NCBI GenBank assembly: GCA_902537215.1
Contig: CACBAM010000003.1
Location: 124,001-188,000 of the forward strand
Source: an uncultured Alphaproteobacteria bacterium
GTDB taxonomy: Bacteria > Pseudomonadota > Alphaproteobacteria > Rhodobacterales > Rhodobacteraceae
Reading direction: 5' to 3'
DNA: 64,000 nt
Shown here: piece after piece, positions 32,968 to 43,076 of the stretch
Layout: every line of letters begins with the position of its first letter
Position numbering within the stretch: the first letter of the stretch is position 1
The notes under the pieces: generated by a model
Database searches by the model: none
What the model saw: the letters and a program-made list of their open reading frames with translations, nothing else
What the model was told of the DNA's origin: nothing
Program-made: the position numbers and the translations under genes

Positions 32968-33660
32968 TCAGATTTCGATTGGGCTCATAATTACTGGCTC
33001 AACAACTATGTTTGAGCCCACTTCTTCTATTAGAACATCTGCATTTTGTTCGAGCAGAGGAAATGTTTTGTAATGACAGGGGATTAGTTTCTCAAAGTTA
33101 AAATATTTTTTTGCTGCATAGGCTGCCCTTTTCATATCCATAGTGAAGTGTCCACCACAGGATAGAATGCCAATATTTGGTTTGTGAAGGTCGTTAATTA
33201 TTTCCATGTCAGCCATGACGTCGGTATCCCCAGAAAAATAAATTGTGTTATTTTCACCCTCAATTACAAAGCCAGCTTCAGCACCAGTGTACATTATCTG
33301 GCCATTTTTTATCATAGATGAGCTGTGAACAGCATTTACCATAGTAACTTTAACGTTTCCAAGATTAACAGTTCCACCTTTATTAAATCCAGTTGTAGTT
33401 ACTCCTTCACTCTCTTCCCAATACGACATTAAATCTGCTATTCCATAAATGGGGACATTAGTTTCTTTGGCTATTTCTATGGTATCATTCGTATGGTCAA
33501 AGTGTCCGTGAGAGATTAGAATATCGGTTATGCCGTGTAATGCTTCTTGTCTTTTTTCCGCGGGGAATAATGGGTTGCCATTCATCCAAGGATCTATAAG
33601 CATAACCCGATCTTCAATTTCTATTCTAAAGCTTCCATGCCCTAGCCAAATAATTTTCAT
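32968..33660 (-). CDS. Metallo-beta-lactamase-fold hydrolase (UPF0173 type)
   Basis: 230 residues. N-terminal MKIIWLGHGSFRIE and metal motif SHGHFDHTND, then HSSSMI, YFSGDTDV and a C-terminal PCHYKTF; this pattern is typical of UPF0173/UlaG-like proteins. Substrate unknown. Last gene of the minus-strand run that contains the peptide importer, 9 bp after the ATPase gene, so probably co-transcribed. It is not an obvious PhnP. Confidence 0.83.
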   Translation of the reverse strand: MKIIWLGHGSFRIEIEDRVMLIDPWMNGNPLFPAEKRQEALHGITDILISHGHFDHTNDTIEIAKETNVPIYGIADLMSYWEESEGVTTTGFNKGGTVNLGNVKVTMVNAVHSSSMIKNGQIMYTGAEAGFVIEGENNTIYFSGDTDVMADMEIINDLHKPNIGILSCGGHFTMDMKRAAYAAKKYFNFEKLIPCHYKTFPLLEQNADVLIEEVGSNIVVEPVIMSPIEI

Positions 33661-33669
33661 ATTAATCTC

Positions 33670-35283
33670 CTAATAATTTCGCGCTTTCAATAGATCCGTT
33701 AGCCAATCTGGATCCATTTCGGGCACGGAGGATAGTAGTAATTCTGTATATTCTGGATGTGGTGGTGAAAATATTTCACTTTTTAAACCCTGTTCAACAA
33801 CTTCTCCTTCATTCATAACGACAACCTCGTCTGATATTGCCTTAACCGTAGCGATGTCATGAGTTATGAAAATATAAGAGAGGTTCAAGTCTTTCTGCAA
33901 TCGTCCTAAAAGCTTAAGAATTCCCTCTTGGACGATCTGATCTAATGCTGAAGTCACCTCATCGCATATTACTACCTCTGGATTAGCGGCTAAAGCCCTC
34001 GCTATACATATGCGTTGTTTTTGCCCACCAGATAATTCACTTGGATATCTGTCTATAAAACTTTCATCCAGATCTATTTGCTCTAAGAGTTCAACTACTC
34101 TTTTTCGTAAATTAGCAGCCGTTAAGCCAGCAAAAAAGCTAGCAGGCCGACTGATAATATCATAAACGGTCTGCTTAGGGTTCATTGCAACATCAGCCAT
34201 CTGATAGATCATTTGAATTTTTTGAAGTTGGTCTTTAGTTCTTCCCTTCAGAGATGGAGGCAATTCACGATTTTTGAATTTTACAGAACCTATTTTTGGC
34301 TCCAGTAATCCAGTAATCACTCGGGCCACCGTTGATTTCCCTGACCCACTTTCACCGACCAATGCCACCGTCCGGCCCAAGGGTAATTTTATATTAATAT
34401 TTTTCAATACATGAAAACTTCCATAGAACGCATCTACATTTTTAACCTCTAAAATAATGTCTTTACTTTTTTTCTCAGGCTTTTGAATAGATCGAACAGA
34501 CCAAAGGCTTTTTGTATAATCTTCTTTTGGAGACTTTAACATTTTTCGTGTCATCGCTTCCTCCACTTCTTCACCGTATCTCAAAACCTTAATTCTATCC
34601 GCCATTTGCGCAACAACGGAAAGGTCATGTGTTATATATATTGCTGCCGTGCCATAGGTTTTAACGATATCACGCATTGCGGCAAGAACCTCAACTTGGG
34701 TAGTTACATCAAGTGCAGTGGTAGGCTCATCAAACACAATTAAATCAGGATTAGGTGACATAGCCATAGCTGTCATTATTCGCTGAAGCTGCCCACCCGA
34801 GACTTGGTGTGGATATCTTTCACCAATAGTTTCTGGATTGGGCAGATTAAGAGCATCATAAAGAGCGCGTGCCTCATCAAATGCCTCATTTTGCTTTTTT
34901 AGGCCAGCCCTGATTGTTGACTCAGTAGTTTGATTAATTAAACGATGAGCTGGATTGAATGAAGCGGCAGCTGATTGAGCTACGTACGTCATTCTATTGC
35001 CCCAATACTTTCTTTTTTCTGAGTCAGTACGCTTTGTAAGATCAACACCGTCAAAATTAATTTGACCTCCTGTAATACGACATCCAGGTTGTGTATAGCC
35101 CATGGCTGCGAGACCTAGCGTGGACTTTCCAGCCCCAGACTCACCAATAAGTCCGAGCACCTCTCCCCTTTTTAGCTCTAAATTCACCCCTTTAATGATT
35201 TTATGCCATCTTTCATCGGAAAAACCTTCAATCTTTAAGTCTTTGATTTGAAGCAGAGTAGTATTGTCTTTTTTATTTTTCAT
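33670..35283 (-). CDS. Fused dual-ATPase subunit of a peptide/nickel-type ABC importer
   Basis: 537 residues from the ATG at 35283, whose start overlaps the permease stop by 11 bp. Two complete ATPase domains: Walker A GESGAGKST with signature VSGGQLQR, then GESGSGKST with LSGGQKQR; Walker B strings IVFDEPTTALD and VICDEVTSALD. It combines the DppD and DppF roles in one chain. Note the second Walker B ends in Asp-Glu-Val rather than Asp-Glu-Pro, a common variant. Confidence 0.92.
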   Translation of the reverse strand: MKNKKDNTTLLQIKDLKIEGFSDERWHKIIKGVNLELKRGEVLGLIGESGAGKSTLGLAAMGYTQPGCRITGGQINFDGVDLTKRTDSEKRKYWGNRMTYVAQSAAASFNPAHRLINQTTESTIRAGLKKQNEAFDEARALYDALNLPNPETIGERYPHQVSGGQLQRIMTAMAMSPNPDLIVFDEPTTALDVTTQVEVLAAMRDIVKTYGTAAIYITHDLSVVAQMADRIKVLRYGEEVEEAMTRKMLKSPKEDYTKSLWSVRSIQKPEKKSKDIILEVKNVDAFYGSFHVLKNINIKLPLGRTVALVGESGSGKSTVARVITGLLEPKIGSVKFKNRELPPSLKGRTKDQLQKIQMIYQMADVAMNPKQTVYDIISRPASFFAGLTAANLRKRVVELLEQIDLDESFIDRYPSELSGGQKQRICIARALAANPEVVICDEVTSALDQIVQEGILKLLGRLQKDLNLSYIFITHDIATVKAISDEVVVMNEGEVVEQGLKSEIFSPPHPEYTELLLSSVPEMDPDWLTDLLKARNY

Positions 35284-36193
35284 CTTTAATTCCACTGGTT
35301 TTATGTAAAAACCAATCAACCACAAAATTGACGGCTACTGTAAGAAGAGCAATTGCTGCAGCGGGTAAAAGTGGTGTCATCGCTGCCTTTAAATCATATT
35401 GGGCAAACTGTATGAGAGAAGCATTTTCTCTAACCATGGAACCCCAGTCCGCAGTTGGTGGTTGAATGCCAACTCCTAAAAAAGAGAGCGCAGCAATGGA
35501 TAGGAATACAAAGCAAAAACGAAGACCAAACTCCGCTATCAAAGGTGGGAGAATGTTTGGTAAAATTTCCTTTCGCATCACCCAGCTTATATTTTCTCCA
35601 CGCAATTTAGCAACCTCTACATAATCCATAACGACAACATTAAGAGAAACTGCTCTCGTAAGGCGAAATACGCGGGTAGAATCCAACACCGCGATTATTA
35701 TGATCAAGTTTATAATTGTAGAGCCGAAGATGGATAGCAAAACCAATGCAAAAATGAGCTGAGGGATAGCCATTAAAACATCTACTGTTCTACTTAAAAA
35801 AAGATCCAGATAAGATCTATTAATAGCTGCAGCCAAGCCCAATGCACCTCCTATTAAAAAAGCAAGAATTGTTGTAGCAAAAGCAACACCAACAGTATTT
35901 CGTGCCCCGAATATCAATCTTGAAAATATATCCCGGCCGATCTGGTCGGTTCCAAATATATGATTTGCATTCCAAGGTGCGTAAGGCTCAGGAAAGACTT
36001 CAGCCTCTCCATAAGGTGCTATTAGGGGAGCAAAAATAGCCAACCCTACAAAAACAATTATTATAAAAATGCCAAATTTTGCGGTAAGTGGAGCTTTATT
36101 AAGTTCAATCTTTAGTCTTGTGAAAGTTGAACGGCTCTCCAGAACGGAGCCCACTTCGCCAGCAGCGGAATATGTGTTGGTATCTTTATTCAT
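35273..36193 (-). CDS. Peptide/nickel-type ABC permease (DppC-like)
   Basis: 306 residues with an N-terminal helix followed by the five-helix permease domain. DppC-type strings are HIFGTDQIGRDIFSRLIFGA and FLGVGIQPPTADWGSMV. The ATG overlaps the DppB-like stop by four bases. Confidence 0.92.
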   Translation of the reverse strand: MNKDTNTYSAAGEVGSVLESRSTFTRLKIELNKAPLTAKFGIFIIIVFVGLAIFAPLIAPYGEAEVFPEPYAPWNANHIFGTDQIGRDIFSRLIFGARNTVGVAFATTILAFLIGGALGLAAAINRSYLDLFLSRTVDVLMAIPQLIFALVLLSIFGSTIINLIIIIAVLDSTRVFRLTRAVSLNVVVMDYVEVAKLRGENISWVMRKEILPNILPPLIAEFGLRFCFVFLSIAALSFLGVGIQPPTADWGSMVRENASLIQFAQYDLKAAMTPLLPAAAIALLTVAVNFVVDWFLHKTSGIKDEK

Positions 36194-37170
36194 TTAGGAT
36201 GCAGTAATCTTGGGTTAGTAACTATACCGATTATATCTGCTATAAGATTTAATAGAATGTAGGTAACAGCGAATATAAGAGCACATCCCTGTACAACAGG
36301 TATGTCACGTGTCCTTACAGCATCAACCATCAATTGACCAACGCCAGGGTATACAAAAACGACCTCTACGACCACCACGCCTACAACAAGATACGCTAGA
36401 TTGAAGGCTATTACAGTTGCGATTGGAGCCCAAGCATTGGGTAACGCATGTTTAAGAATAATTTCTGTTTGAGAGGCGCCTGATAGTTTGGCCATCTGAA
36501 TGTAAGGACTAGCAAGTAAGTTTATTATCGCTGCTCGTGTCATTCTCATCATGTGAGCGACGATCACTAATGTTAACGTGAAAGCAGGTAGCGCTGTACG
36601 GTAAATTCTTTCACCAAAATTTGTATCAGGATCAACGTTTGCCAGAGATGGAAATATCTGATTAAGCGAGGCAAAAAATAAAATCAAGATGTAAGCAACA
36701 AAGAATTCAGGAAATGAAATTGTTGTCAAGGTAGCTGTGTTTACAGACCTGTCAAAAAACGAGTTGCGGTAGAGGGCCGTTAATATCCCTAATATTAAAG
36801 ATAGAGGAACGGCAATAAGAGCTGCCATTGAAGCCAGAAACAGTGTATTCCATAATCTTGGAGCGATTTTATCTACCACTTCAGCGGATCTGTCGGCGCC
36901 AGAAGCATTACGTCCAGAAAAAGAAGTTCCAAGATCCCCTTGTATTGCACCTAATGCCCAGTCGAAGTATCGAATATATGCAGGTTTATCAAGTCCTAAT
37001 TCCTGTCGGAAAGCAGCCACTGTTTCGGGTAATGCTGCTTGACCGAGTATTGCTTGTCCAAAGTCTCCGGGAAGCATTTCAATTGCTGAGAAAATGATTA
37101 TAGAAACAAAGAAAAGGGTGGCCAAGCCCAACCCCAAACGCTCAAGAACTGTTTTAACTACAGGATGCAA
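36190..37170 (-). CDS. Peptide/nickel-type ABC permease (DppB-like)
   Basis: 326 residues. An N-terminal helix, a periplasmic loop with RQELGLDKPAYIRYFDW, and the permease domain ending VVVEVVFVYPGVGQLMVDAV, a DppB hallmark. It follows the binding-protein gene after a strong hairpin. Confidence 0.92.
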   Translation of the reverse strand: MHPVVKTVLERLGLGLATLFFVSIIIFSAIEMLPGDFGQAILGQAALPETVAAFRQELGLDKPAYIRYFDWALGAIQGDLGTSFSGRNASGADRSAEVVDKIAPRLWNTLFLASMAALIAVPLSLILGILTALYRNSFFDRSVNTATLTTISFPEFFVAYILILFFASLNQIFPSLANVDPDTNFGERIYRTALPAFTLTLVIVAHMMRMTRAAIINLLASPYIQMAKLSGASQTEIILKHALPNAWAPIATVIAFNLAYLVVGVVVVEVVFVYPGVGQLMVDAVRTRDIPVVQGCALIFAVTYILLNLIADIIGIVTNPRLLHPK

Positions 37171-37189
37171 AGAAATATCTATTTTTTTA

Positions 37190-37213
37190 GAAGGGCAGAT
37201 AATTCTGCCCTTC
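37190..37213 (-). terminator. Hairpin between binding-protein and permease genes
   Basis: A perfect 9-bp stem GAAGGGCAG / CTGCCCTTC with a 6-nt loop, 24 bp after the binding-protein stop. On the minus strand only an A-rich run follows, so it looks like an mRNA-protecting or partial-stop structure that raises binding-protein levels. Confidence 0.75.
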
Positions 37214-37236
37214 CTATTTAAATTAACCTTTAAATA

Positions 37237-38829
37237 TTATGCAAACCACCAACGCTCAACACACTTGGCGCCATCGCTATCCCAGTTGGCTGCTATTTTG
37301 CCATGGGCAATTTTCTTGCTGTTTGCGCTTACGTAACTGTTAAAGAGAGGGCAGAGCAATCCGCCATCATCATAAATTAAACGCTGGCATTCATAAAGAA
37401 TATCCCGCTTCTTGCTCTCATCGAGTTCTTTCCTAGCGTCTTTAACAAGTTGATTAAACTTAACAGCAGAGTCGGTTGTTTTCCACATTGTGTCATTCCA
37501 TTTTGACTCGGCGACATAAGCGGCTGAGAACATCATAGTCTCAGCGGGTCGTCCACCCCAGTAACATGCACACCAGCCTTTTGCGTCATTATTCCACACA
37601 TTAGACCAATATCCATCGTTAGGCTCACGGACCACTTCGATGTCAATTCCAGCTTTTTTCGCAGAGTTTGCCATTAATTGGGCAGCATCTACTGCACCAG
37701 CGAATGCGGCATCAGCGGCTGATAATTGTATTTTTCCGGAGTGACCTGATTTTTTGTAGTGAAAAGCCGCTTTATCAGCATCAAATTCTCTTTGAGGTAA
37801 GTCCGAGTTATGGAAATAATTCGCAGTACCGATTGGAATATCGTTACCTACTGCTCCATAACCAAGGAGGATCTTGTCAACAAGCTCTTGACGATCCACA
37901 GCCCATTTCAAGGCCATCCTCAAGTCGTAATCACCAAAAGGATCAACATTTAGTCGCATTGGAAAGGTGTAGTGAGCCGTTCCTGTTGCCTGCATAATGT
38001 TTATATTTGGGTTACGCTTCATCAAATTGATAGTTTTTAGATCAACTCTATCCATCGCATCAATTTCACCACTTATCAAAGCAGTTTGTCTAGCATTTGG
38101 GTCAACAATTGATAATAATTCGACCTCATCAAAGTGTGCTGCACCTTCTTTCCAGTAATTTGGATTTCTCTTCAATACAGACTTTACGCCTGGTTCGAAG
38201 GATTGAACGATGTATCCACCTGTACCAACTCCTGAGGTCATATCACCAGCAGGTCTGATAGAGATGTGATAATCACTTACAATGTAAGGAAAGTCAGTAT
38301 CAGGACTGTCTAATTCCATTATTACTTTATATTTTCCATCAGCTTTTATACTCTTTACAGGTGATAGTGATCCCTTTGCAGCAGAAGTTGACTTTTCGCC
38401 CATATGATGCTCGTAAGACGCTAAAACATCTTCTGATGTCATTGTTTTTCCGTTGTGAAATTCAACACCTTTTCTTAAGTTAAATACCCAAGTTTTACCA
38501 TCATCTGACTCAAAGGTTTCAGCTAATTCGCCAACAAGCTTTCCTTCATTATTGATTTCGGTTAGATGATTTCCAAAGGTGTACCCATTCACAAGAGTAA
38601 AATGGTTTTCCGATGTTCCTGAGTCGAGCGTATCTGTAGTCGAGCCGTGCCCTAAACCCATTCTAAATTTTCCACCTTTCTTTGGTGTTGCCGCAATTGC
38701 ATCACTAGCCAATGACAAGGCTGTTGGTATTGCTATACCCGCAGCGATTGCCGATGTCATAAACTGTCGTCGATCAATTGCTCCAAGCGTCAATTTCTCT
38801 TGTTGAGCTTTTATGAATTTATCTTTCAC
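37237..38829 (-). CDS. Family 5 extracellular solute-binding protein with Tat-like signal
   Basis: 530 residues. The N-terminus has a twin-arginine motif DRRQFMTSA followed by a hydrophobic stretch and ALSLASDAIAA, so export through Tat is likely. The body is a DppA/OppA-like binding protein (for example WVFNLRKGVEFHNGKTMTSE, FPMRLNVDPFGDYDLRMALK). The ligand may be a peptide, opine or other amine; unknown. First gene of the importer unit. Confidence 0.92.
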   Translation of the reverse strand: MKDKFIKAQQEKLTLGAIDRRQFMTSAIAAGIAIPTALSLASDAIAATPKKGGKFRMGLGHGSTTDTLDSGTSENHFTLVNGYTFGNHLTEINNEGKLVGELAETFESDDGKTWVFNLRKGVEFHNGKTMTSEDVLASYEHHMGEKSTSAAKGSLSPVKSIKADGKYKVIMELDSPDTDFPYIVSDYHISIRPAGDMTSGVGTGGYIVQSFEPGVKSVLKRNPNYWKEGAAHFDEVELLSIVDPNARQTALISGEIDAMDRVDLKTINLMKRNPNINIMQATGTAHYTFPMRLNVDPFGDYDLRMALKWAVDRQELVDKILLGYGAVGNDIPIGTANYFHNSDLPQREFDADKAAFHYKKSGHSGKIQLSAADAAFAGAVDAAQLMANSAKKAGIDIEVVREPNDGYWSNVWNNDAKGWCACYWGGRPAETMMFSAAYVAESKWNDTMWKTTDSAVKFNQLVKDARKELDESKKRDILYECQRLIYDDGGLLCPLFNSYVSANSKKIAHGKIAANWDSDGAKCVERWWFA

Positions 38830-38910
38830 TTTAATTTCTCCCCTAAATTTTTGAGTAAATCTATCCGTTATGGAAAGATTTTTTTAATTTATTGTAAAGA
38901 TTAGGTTAAA

Positions 38911-38922
38911 TGTTAAGTAACA
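38911..38922. promoter_or_regulatory. Candidate operator between divergent genes
   Basis: The palindrome TGTTA-AG-TAACA, loosely extended by AAA/TTT, lies midway between the binding-protein gene (minus) and the hydrolase gene (plus). It could serve a GntR- or LysR-type regulator. Weak evidence only. Confidence 0.35.
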
Positions 38923-38983
38923 ATTTACACTATGACAAGAGAAAACATTACTATTTCAAAGATTGACCCTACGTAACCAGAGA

Positions 38984-39898
38984 ATGAAAATGAGCCCAAA
39001 ATACGAAAAGTTGTTCGATGAAGAAATAAAAGAATTTATACGTATTTCTGAAACTTTCGCACAAGAAGATGTAGGGGATTCAGTAGAAAAGCTACGGCAA
39101 GGCTATAATGAAATGGTGAAACATTTTAGACAAGTTAGACCTCCAAACGTACAAGTTGAAGATAAAAAAGTAGCCTTCAAAGAGAGGTCTTTGATATATC
39201 GACAGTACTCTAAGGGCTCCGACAATAAGTCTGATCTCATATATTTCCATGGGGGGGGCTTTGTTGTCGGGGGACTTGAGAGTCATGACGATATATGTGC
39301 TGAAATTTGTGAAAGCACAGGGTGTAACGTTTTCTCATTAGACTATTCACTTGCTCCAGAAGTTACATACCCAGAGTTTTTTCTAGACGCCATTCGTTTT
39401 TATTACTTTATTAAAAATCCTGAGAGACGACTAATTTTGGTCGGGGATAGTGCAGGAGGTACTTTAGCAGGTTTTGTGGCAAACAAGGTTAGAAATGTTT
39501 CAATTCGCCCAGAAGCCCAAGTTCTCATCTATCCTGATTTGGCTGGTGAGATCAGTGGAGCTAATAAGAGAAAGTTTTATGATGCGCCGCTTTTAACACA
39601 AGATGATATAGTTTTTTATCATAAACGTGCTGGCCTTCCATTAAAAATGGGGCTTCATGATCTCATTAGAAATTTTGATAATGATAATATGCCTAAGACA
39701 TTACTGGTCAGTGCTGAAATAGACCCTTTAGCGGATGATTGTCAGTTTTATGTAGAAAGTCTAAAGCAATACGGATGCGATATAACTTATCTAGAAGGCT
39801 TAGGTTTGCCCCATGGTTTTCTTAGAGCACGTCATTTATCCAAAAAAGCCAGAATGGTTTTTGATGAGATTATAAGATTTATAAATCAAACAATATAA
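38984..39898 (+). CDS. Alpha/beta hydrolase of the hormone-sensitive-lipase family
   Basis: 304 residues from the ATG at 38984 (38990 and a TTG at 38963 are alternatives). Oxyanion motif FHGGGFVVGG, nucleophile elbow GDSAGG, then acid in EIDPLADD and base in GLPHGF. An esterase or amidase; substrate unknown. It is divergent from the ABC importer and may act on its cargo. Confidence 0.88.
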   Translation: MKMSPKYEKLFDEEIKEFIRISETFAQEDVGDSVEKLRQGYNEMVKHFRQVRPPNVQVEDKKVAFKERSLIYRQYSKGSDNKSDLIYFHGGGFVVGGLESHDDICAEICESTGCNVFSLDYSLAPEVTYPEFFLDAIRFYYFIKNPERRLILVGDSAGGTLAGFVANKVRNVSIRPEAQVLIYPDLAGEISGANKRKFYDAPLLTQDDIVFYHKRAGLPLKMGLHDLIRNFDNDNMPKTLLVSAEIDPLADDCQFYVESLKQYGCDITYLEGLGLPHGFLRARHLSKKARMVFDEIIRFINQTI

Positions 39899-39905
39899 AA
39901 AAGGC

Positions 39906-40826
39906 TCAGTAATCATAGATTGGATTTGTCCAAGCCTTCTTTCCCTTATTATCAACGATGGTAACTCTTAGCCATTTTTTTTGGGGAAGTAGTCCTAAAT
40001 TAAAAACTGCAGACACCATAGAAGTTTTATTCTTATATATGCTTGCTGATCCGTATCCACTAACGATAATTTTTTCAACAGGTGAGCATAACACTTCTAA
40101 ACGGCCCTTTTGGACCTTTACATTTTTGAAATCAGGACCTTGAGATGAATAGTAGTGACCGTTTTTAAGAGCTTCAAGTATCGCCTCTTTGCTATTAATC
40201 TCTGACTTTACCATAACCCAGCCTCCAAACGCATCATCGATATGAAAATGGGAGTCGTCGGTGGCTATTATATTAATTTCTTTCCCATAGTTAAGAACCT
40301 GATCCAGTACTGCTACCCCTGACCCTCTGTCACATTCAATGGCACAGCTATGATTATAAATCTCTATAGCGTGCGCTTTGTTGATATTAAGTGTGTCTTT
40401 TAGCGTCATTCCATTCCATTCTGGGTGTGTAAGTGACACAAAGGCTCCTGCATCGAAAAGACGTGAGCTAAGGTTTTCAATATACTCTGATTTAGTGTTT
40501 ATCAAAAAGTTAGGTTGGTCAGGTGGTTTAAACTTGTCATTCAAACCCAAAGCGAGCAAATGCCAAAGTTCTCCATTTTCCATCTTGCTTGTATGTAACT
40601 CAGCTCCAGGTATAACTGTAAAATTTTTTATCTTTAATTCAGGCGATGTTATCGGATAGTTAAACATTTTGAGGAAGTGGTCTGTTATAGAGATAAAGTC
40701 ATACCCTTTTTCAATATATGCGTTACACACTTCTTCTGGCGCTAGCTTTCCGTCGGAGTAATTGCTGTGCCCATGCAGATTACCTTTAAAAAAGTTTCCC
40801 TTATTACTAAAAAATTCAAAAGGCAT
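39906..40826 (-). CDS. PHP-domain metal-dependent phosphoesterase
   Basis: 306 residues from the ATG at 40826 (GGGAG upstream); longer starts are rejected because the PHP motif normally lies near the N-terminus. Metal motif GNLHGHSNYSDG, then SITDHF and LTHPEW, and TDDSHF. PHP proteins hydrolyse phosphoesters; some cleave cyclic phosphodiesters such as the C-P lyase product, but this one lies 20 kb from the phn genes. Convergent with the alpha/beta hydrolase, 7 bp apart. Confidence 0.8.
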   Translation of the reverse strand: MPFEFFSNKGNFFKGNLHGHSNYSDGKLAPEEVCNAYIEKGYDFISITDHFLKMFNYPITSPELKIKNFTVIPGAELHTSKMENGELWHLLALGLNDKFKPPDQPNFLINTKSEYIENLSSRLFDAGAFVSLTHPEWNGMTLKDTLNINKAHAIEIYNHSCAIECDRGSGVAVLDQVLNYGKEINIIATDDSHFHIDDAFGGWVMVKSEINSKEAILEALKNGHYYSSQGPDFKNVKVQKGRLEVLCSPVEKIIVSGYGSASIYKNKTSMVSAVFNLGLLPQKKWLRVTIVDNKGKKAWTNPIYDY

Positions 40827-41005
40827 AGAGTTGAACTCCCTTTTAATTAGGCACCGATTACCGAGATAAACCATCAAAAGTTTATTTTCTCAATACTTTG
40901 GCAAATTTAAAATAAAAAAATTAACTAATGTGACTTGTACTAATATAATTGAGATGACTTCTATTAGTGCTTGCAATTGAATTAGAATCTTTGTGTTATG
41001 ATTTT

Positions 41006-42298
41006 ATGATAGATATTGCTTCAAGAGTATATAACCATAATTGGAAAATTGATCCAATAGTACGGTCTTTGCTGGATATAGATTTTTACAAATTATTGAT
41101 GGCTCAATTTGTGTTAAGAAATGCGCCTGACGTAACTGTTAAGTTTTCCGTTTTAAATAGATCAAGTAAAATACTCCTCGCAAACGTGATAGATGAAGAA
41201 GAATTAAGGGAGCAATTGGACCATATAAGAGATTTATCCTTAAGTAAGGGAGAGTCCACTTGGTTAAGAGGAAATTTATTCTATGGAAAGCGCGCTATAT
41301 TCCGACCATCATTTATTGATTGGTTAGAAAAACTAAAGTTACCAGAATATGAGATCAGAAAAAAAGATGGGCAGTTTGAAATTAGTTTCGAAGGGCCATG
41401 GGCCGAGGTTATGTTTTGGGAGGTTCCAGTATTATCCGTATTGACAGAGTTGAGATCTAAAGCTGTTTTAAAGAATATGGGGCGTTTCGAGTTACAGGTT
41501 CTTTATGCTAGGGCGATGACAAAGCTGTGGGAAAAAATAGAGCAGTTGAAGCCTTTCGATGGCATGAGAATAGCTGACTTTGGAACTAGAAGGCGGCATA
41601 GTTTTCTCTGGCAAGATTGGTGTGTGCAGGCAATGTGTGAAGGCATGGGGTCAAAGTTTATTGGCACCTCGAATTGCCTCATCGCTATGCGACGTGAGCT
41701 TGAAGCCATAGGAACCAATGCCCATGAGCTACCCATGATCTTTTCAGCTTTAGCAAAATCGGAGAAGGAATTAAAACAGGCACCGTATAAGGTTTTAGAG
41801 GATTGGCATGAAGAGCATGATGGGAATTTAAGGGTTATATTACCTGATACGTATGGCACCCAAAATTTTTTAAATAATGCGCCTGACTGGCTTGCTTCAT
41901 GGACCGGAGTAAGAATCGACTCAGGTGATCCTGTGTTGGGAGCCCAGTGTGCCATTGACTGGTGGCAAAACAAGGGTGAAGATACCAAAGAAAAATTGAT
42001 AATTTTTTCAGATGGACTGGACACAAAAAAAATTATTGAGCTTTATAAAAAATTTAACCAAAGGGTTCAAATAGGTTTCGGCTGGGGAACTTTATTAACA
42101 AATGATTTTAGAGGTTTGATTGATAATGGGGCATTGGACCCCTTTTCCTTGGTCTGTAAAGCTGTTTCTGCCAATGGACAACCGACCGTGAAATTGTCAG
42201 ACAATTCTAATAAGGCAATGGGGCCAGAAAATAAAATAAAACAATACAAAAAAACTTTTGGATTATCTGAACAGAGTAAAGAAACTTTAATTGTCTGA
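41006..42298 (+). CDS. pncB: Nicotinate phosphoribosyltransferase
   Basis: 430 residues from the ATG at 41006 (an upstream TTG at 40967 is in frame). Signature strings: DIDFYKLLMAQFVLRN and FGTRRRHSF with the phosphorylated histidine, then RIDSGDP and FGWGTLLTND. It forms nicotinate mononucleotide from nicotinate and PRPP for NAD salvage. Its stop overlaps the TauE-like gene by eight bases. Confidence 0.94.
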   Translation: MIDIASRVYNHNWKIDPIVRSLLDIDFYKLLMAQFVLRNAPDVTVKFSVLNRSSKILLANVIDEEELREQLDHIRDLSLSKGESTWLRGNLFYGKRAIFRPSFIDWLEKLKLPEYEIRKKDGQFEISFEGPWAEVMFWEVPVLSVLTELRSKAVLKNMGRFELQVLYARAMTKLWEKIEQLKPFDGMRIADFGTRRRHSFLWQDWCVQAMCEGMGSKFIGTSNCLIAMRRELEAIGTNAHELPMIFSALAKSEKELKQAPYKVLEDWHEEHDGNLRVILPDTYGTQNFLNNAPDWLASWTGVRIDSGDPVLGAQCAIDWWQNKGEDTKEKLIIFSDGLDTKKIIELYKKFNQRVQIGFGWGTLLTNDFRGLIDNGALDPFSLVCKAVSANGQPTVKLSDNSNKAMGPENKIKQYKKTFGLSEQSKETLIV

Positions 42299-43076
42299 TT
42301 TATCCACCTTTTTTAATGATGATATCTCGAGTTATTTTATTTTCGTAACTGCTGTTGTTTTTTTAATTGCTGGAATAGTCAAGGGTAGCATAGGGATGGG
42401 ACTACCTATCGTTTCAATAACACTTCTTAGCCTTTATACCTCACCGAGACTTGCAATGATGATGATAATTATACCAACGTTGGTTACGAACTTTTTACAG
42501 TATTATAGGTCAACTGATAAGGTTGATATGGTTTTTTCAAATAAATATCTGTTAGTATCCCTTTTTGTTTGTACTTTCAGTTTCAGTTATTTTTCATTTT
42601 CATTAGAGCAGAAAACACTTTCCTTTTTACTGGGCTTAATGATTTTCATTTTTATAATTTATCGCTGGACGGGCTTTTCTTTATCTTTTGGTCTAGGGTT
42701 TGATAAAATAATACAAGTTGTATCAGGAGCCATTATAGGTACAGCTGCAGGATTCACCCATGTTTGGGCGCCAACAATTGCTGTACTTCTTCTTATAAGG
42801 AAAACCAACAAAGACCAATTCGTTGGTCTTACAGGTCTTTACATATTCGTTGGCTCACTAGGACTTTTTTCTACTCACTATTTCTTCGAATTATTGGATA
42901 GTCAAACCTTAATACTGTCTACTTTAATGATATTTCCTTCGGTTTTTGGGTTTTTATTGGGAGAAAAAATAAGATCATTCATATCCGAGAAGTTGTTTGA
43001 AACGTTTCTTATGATTTTTCTACTTTTTGCTTCTATTAATCTTTTGTATAAATCAGATTTTTTCCCATTATATTAA
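42291..43076 (+). CDS. TauE/SafE family membrane permease
   Basis: 261 residues with about eight membrane helices; starts at a TTG overlapping the pncB end. N-terminal FLIAGIVKGSIGMGLPIVSI is the family signature. Members export sulfite, sulfoacetate or related anions. Convergent with a cysteine-synthase-like gene, which may hint at sulfur metabolism. Confidence 0.85.
   Translation: MSDLSTFFNDDISSYFIFVTAVVFLIAGIVKGSIGMGLPIVSITLLSLYTSPRLAMMMIIIPTLVTNFLQYYRSTDKVDMVFSNKYLLVSLFVCTFSFSYFSFSLEQKTLSFLLGLMIFIFIIYRWTGFSLSFGLGFDKIIQVVSGAIIGTAAGFTHVWAPTIAVLLLIRKTNKDQFVGLTGLYIFVGSLGLFSTHYFFELLDSQTLILSTLMIFPSVFGFLLGEKIRSFISEKLFETFLMIFLLFASINLLYKSDFFPLY

Noticed and set aside
32968-33660. Metallo-beta-lactamase-fold protein as PhnP
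   Set aside because: Motif layout is that of UPF0173/UlaG-like proteins, and it lies over 12 kb from the C-P lyase genes in another transcription unit.
41503-42024. 173-codon open frame on the minus strand
   Set aside because: Lies wholly inside pncB on the other strand and has no family pattern.
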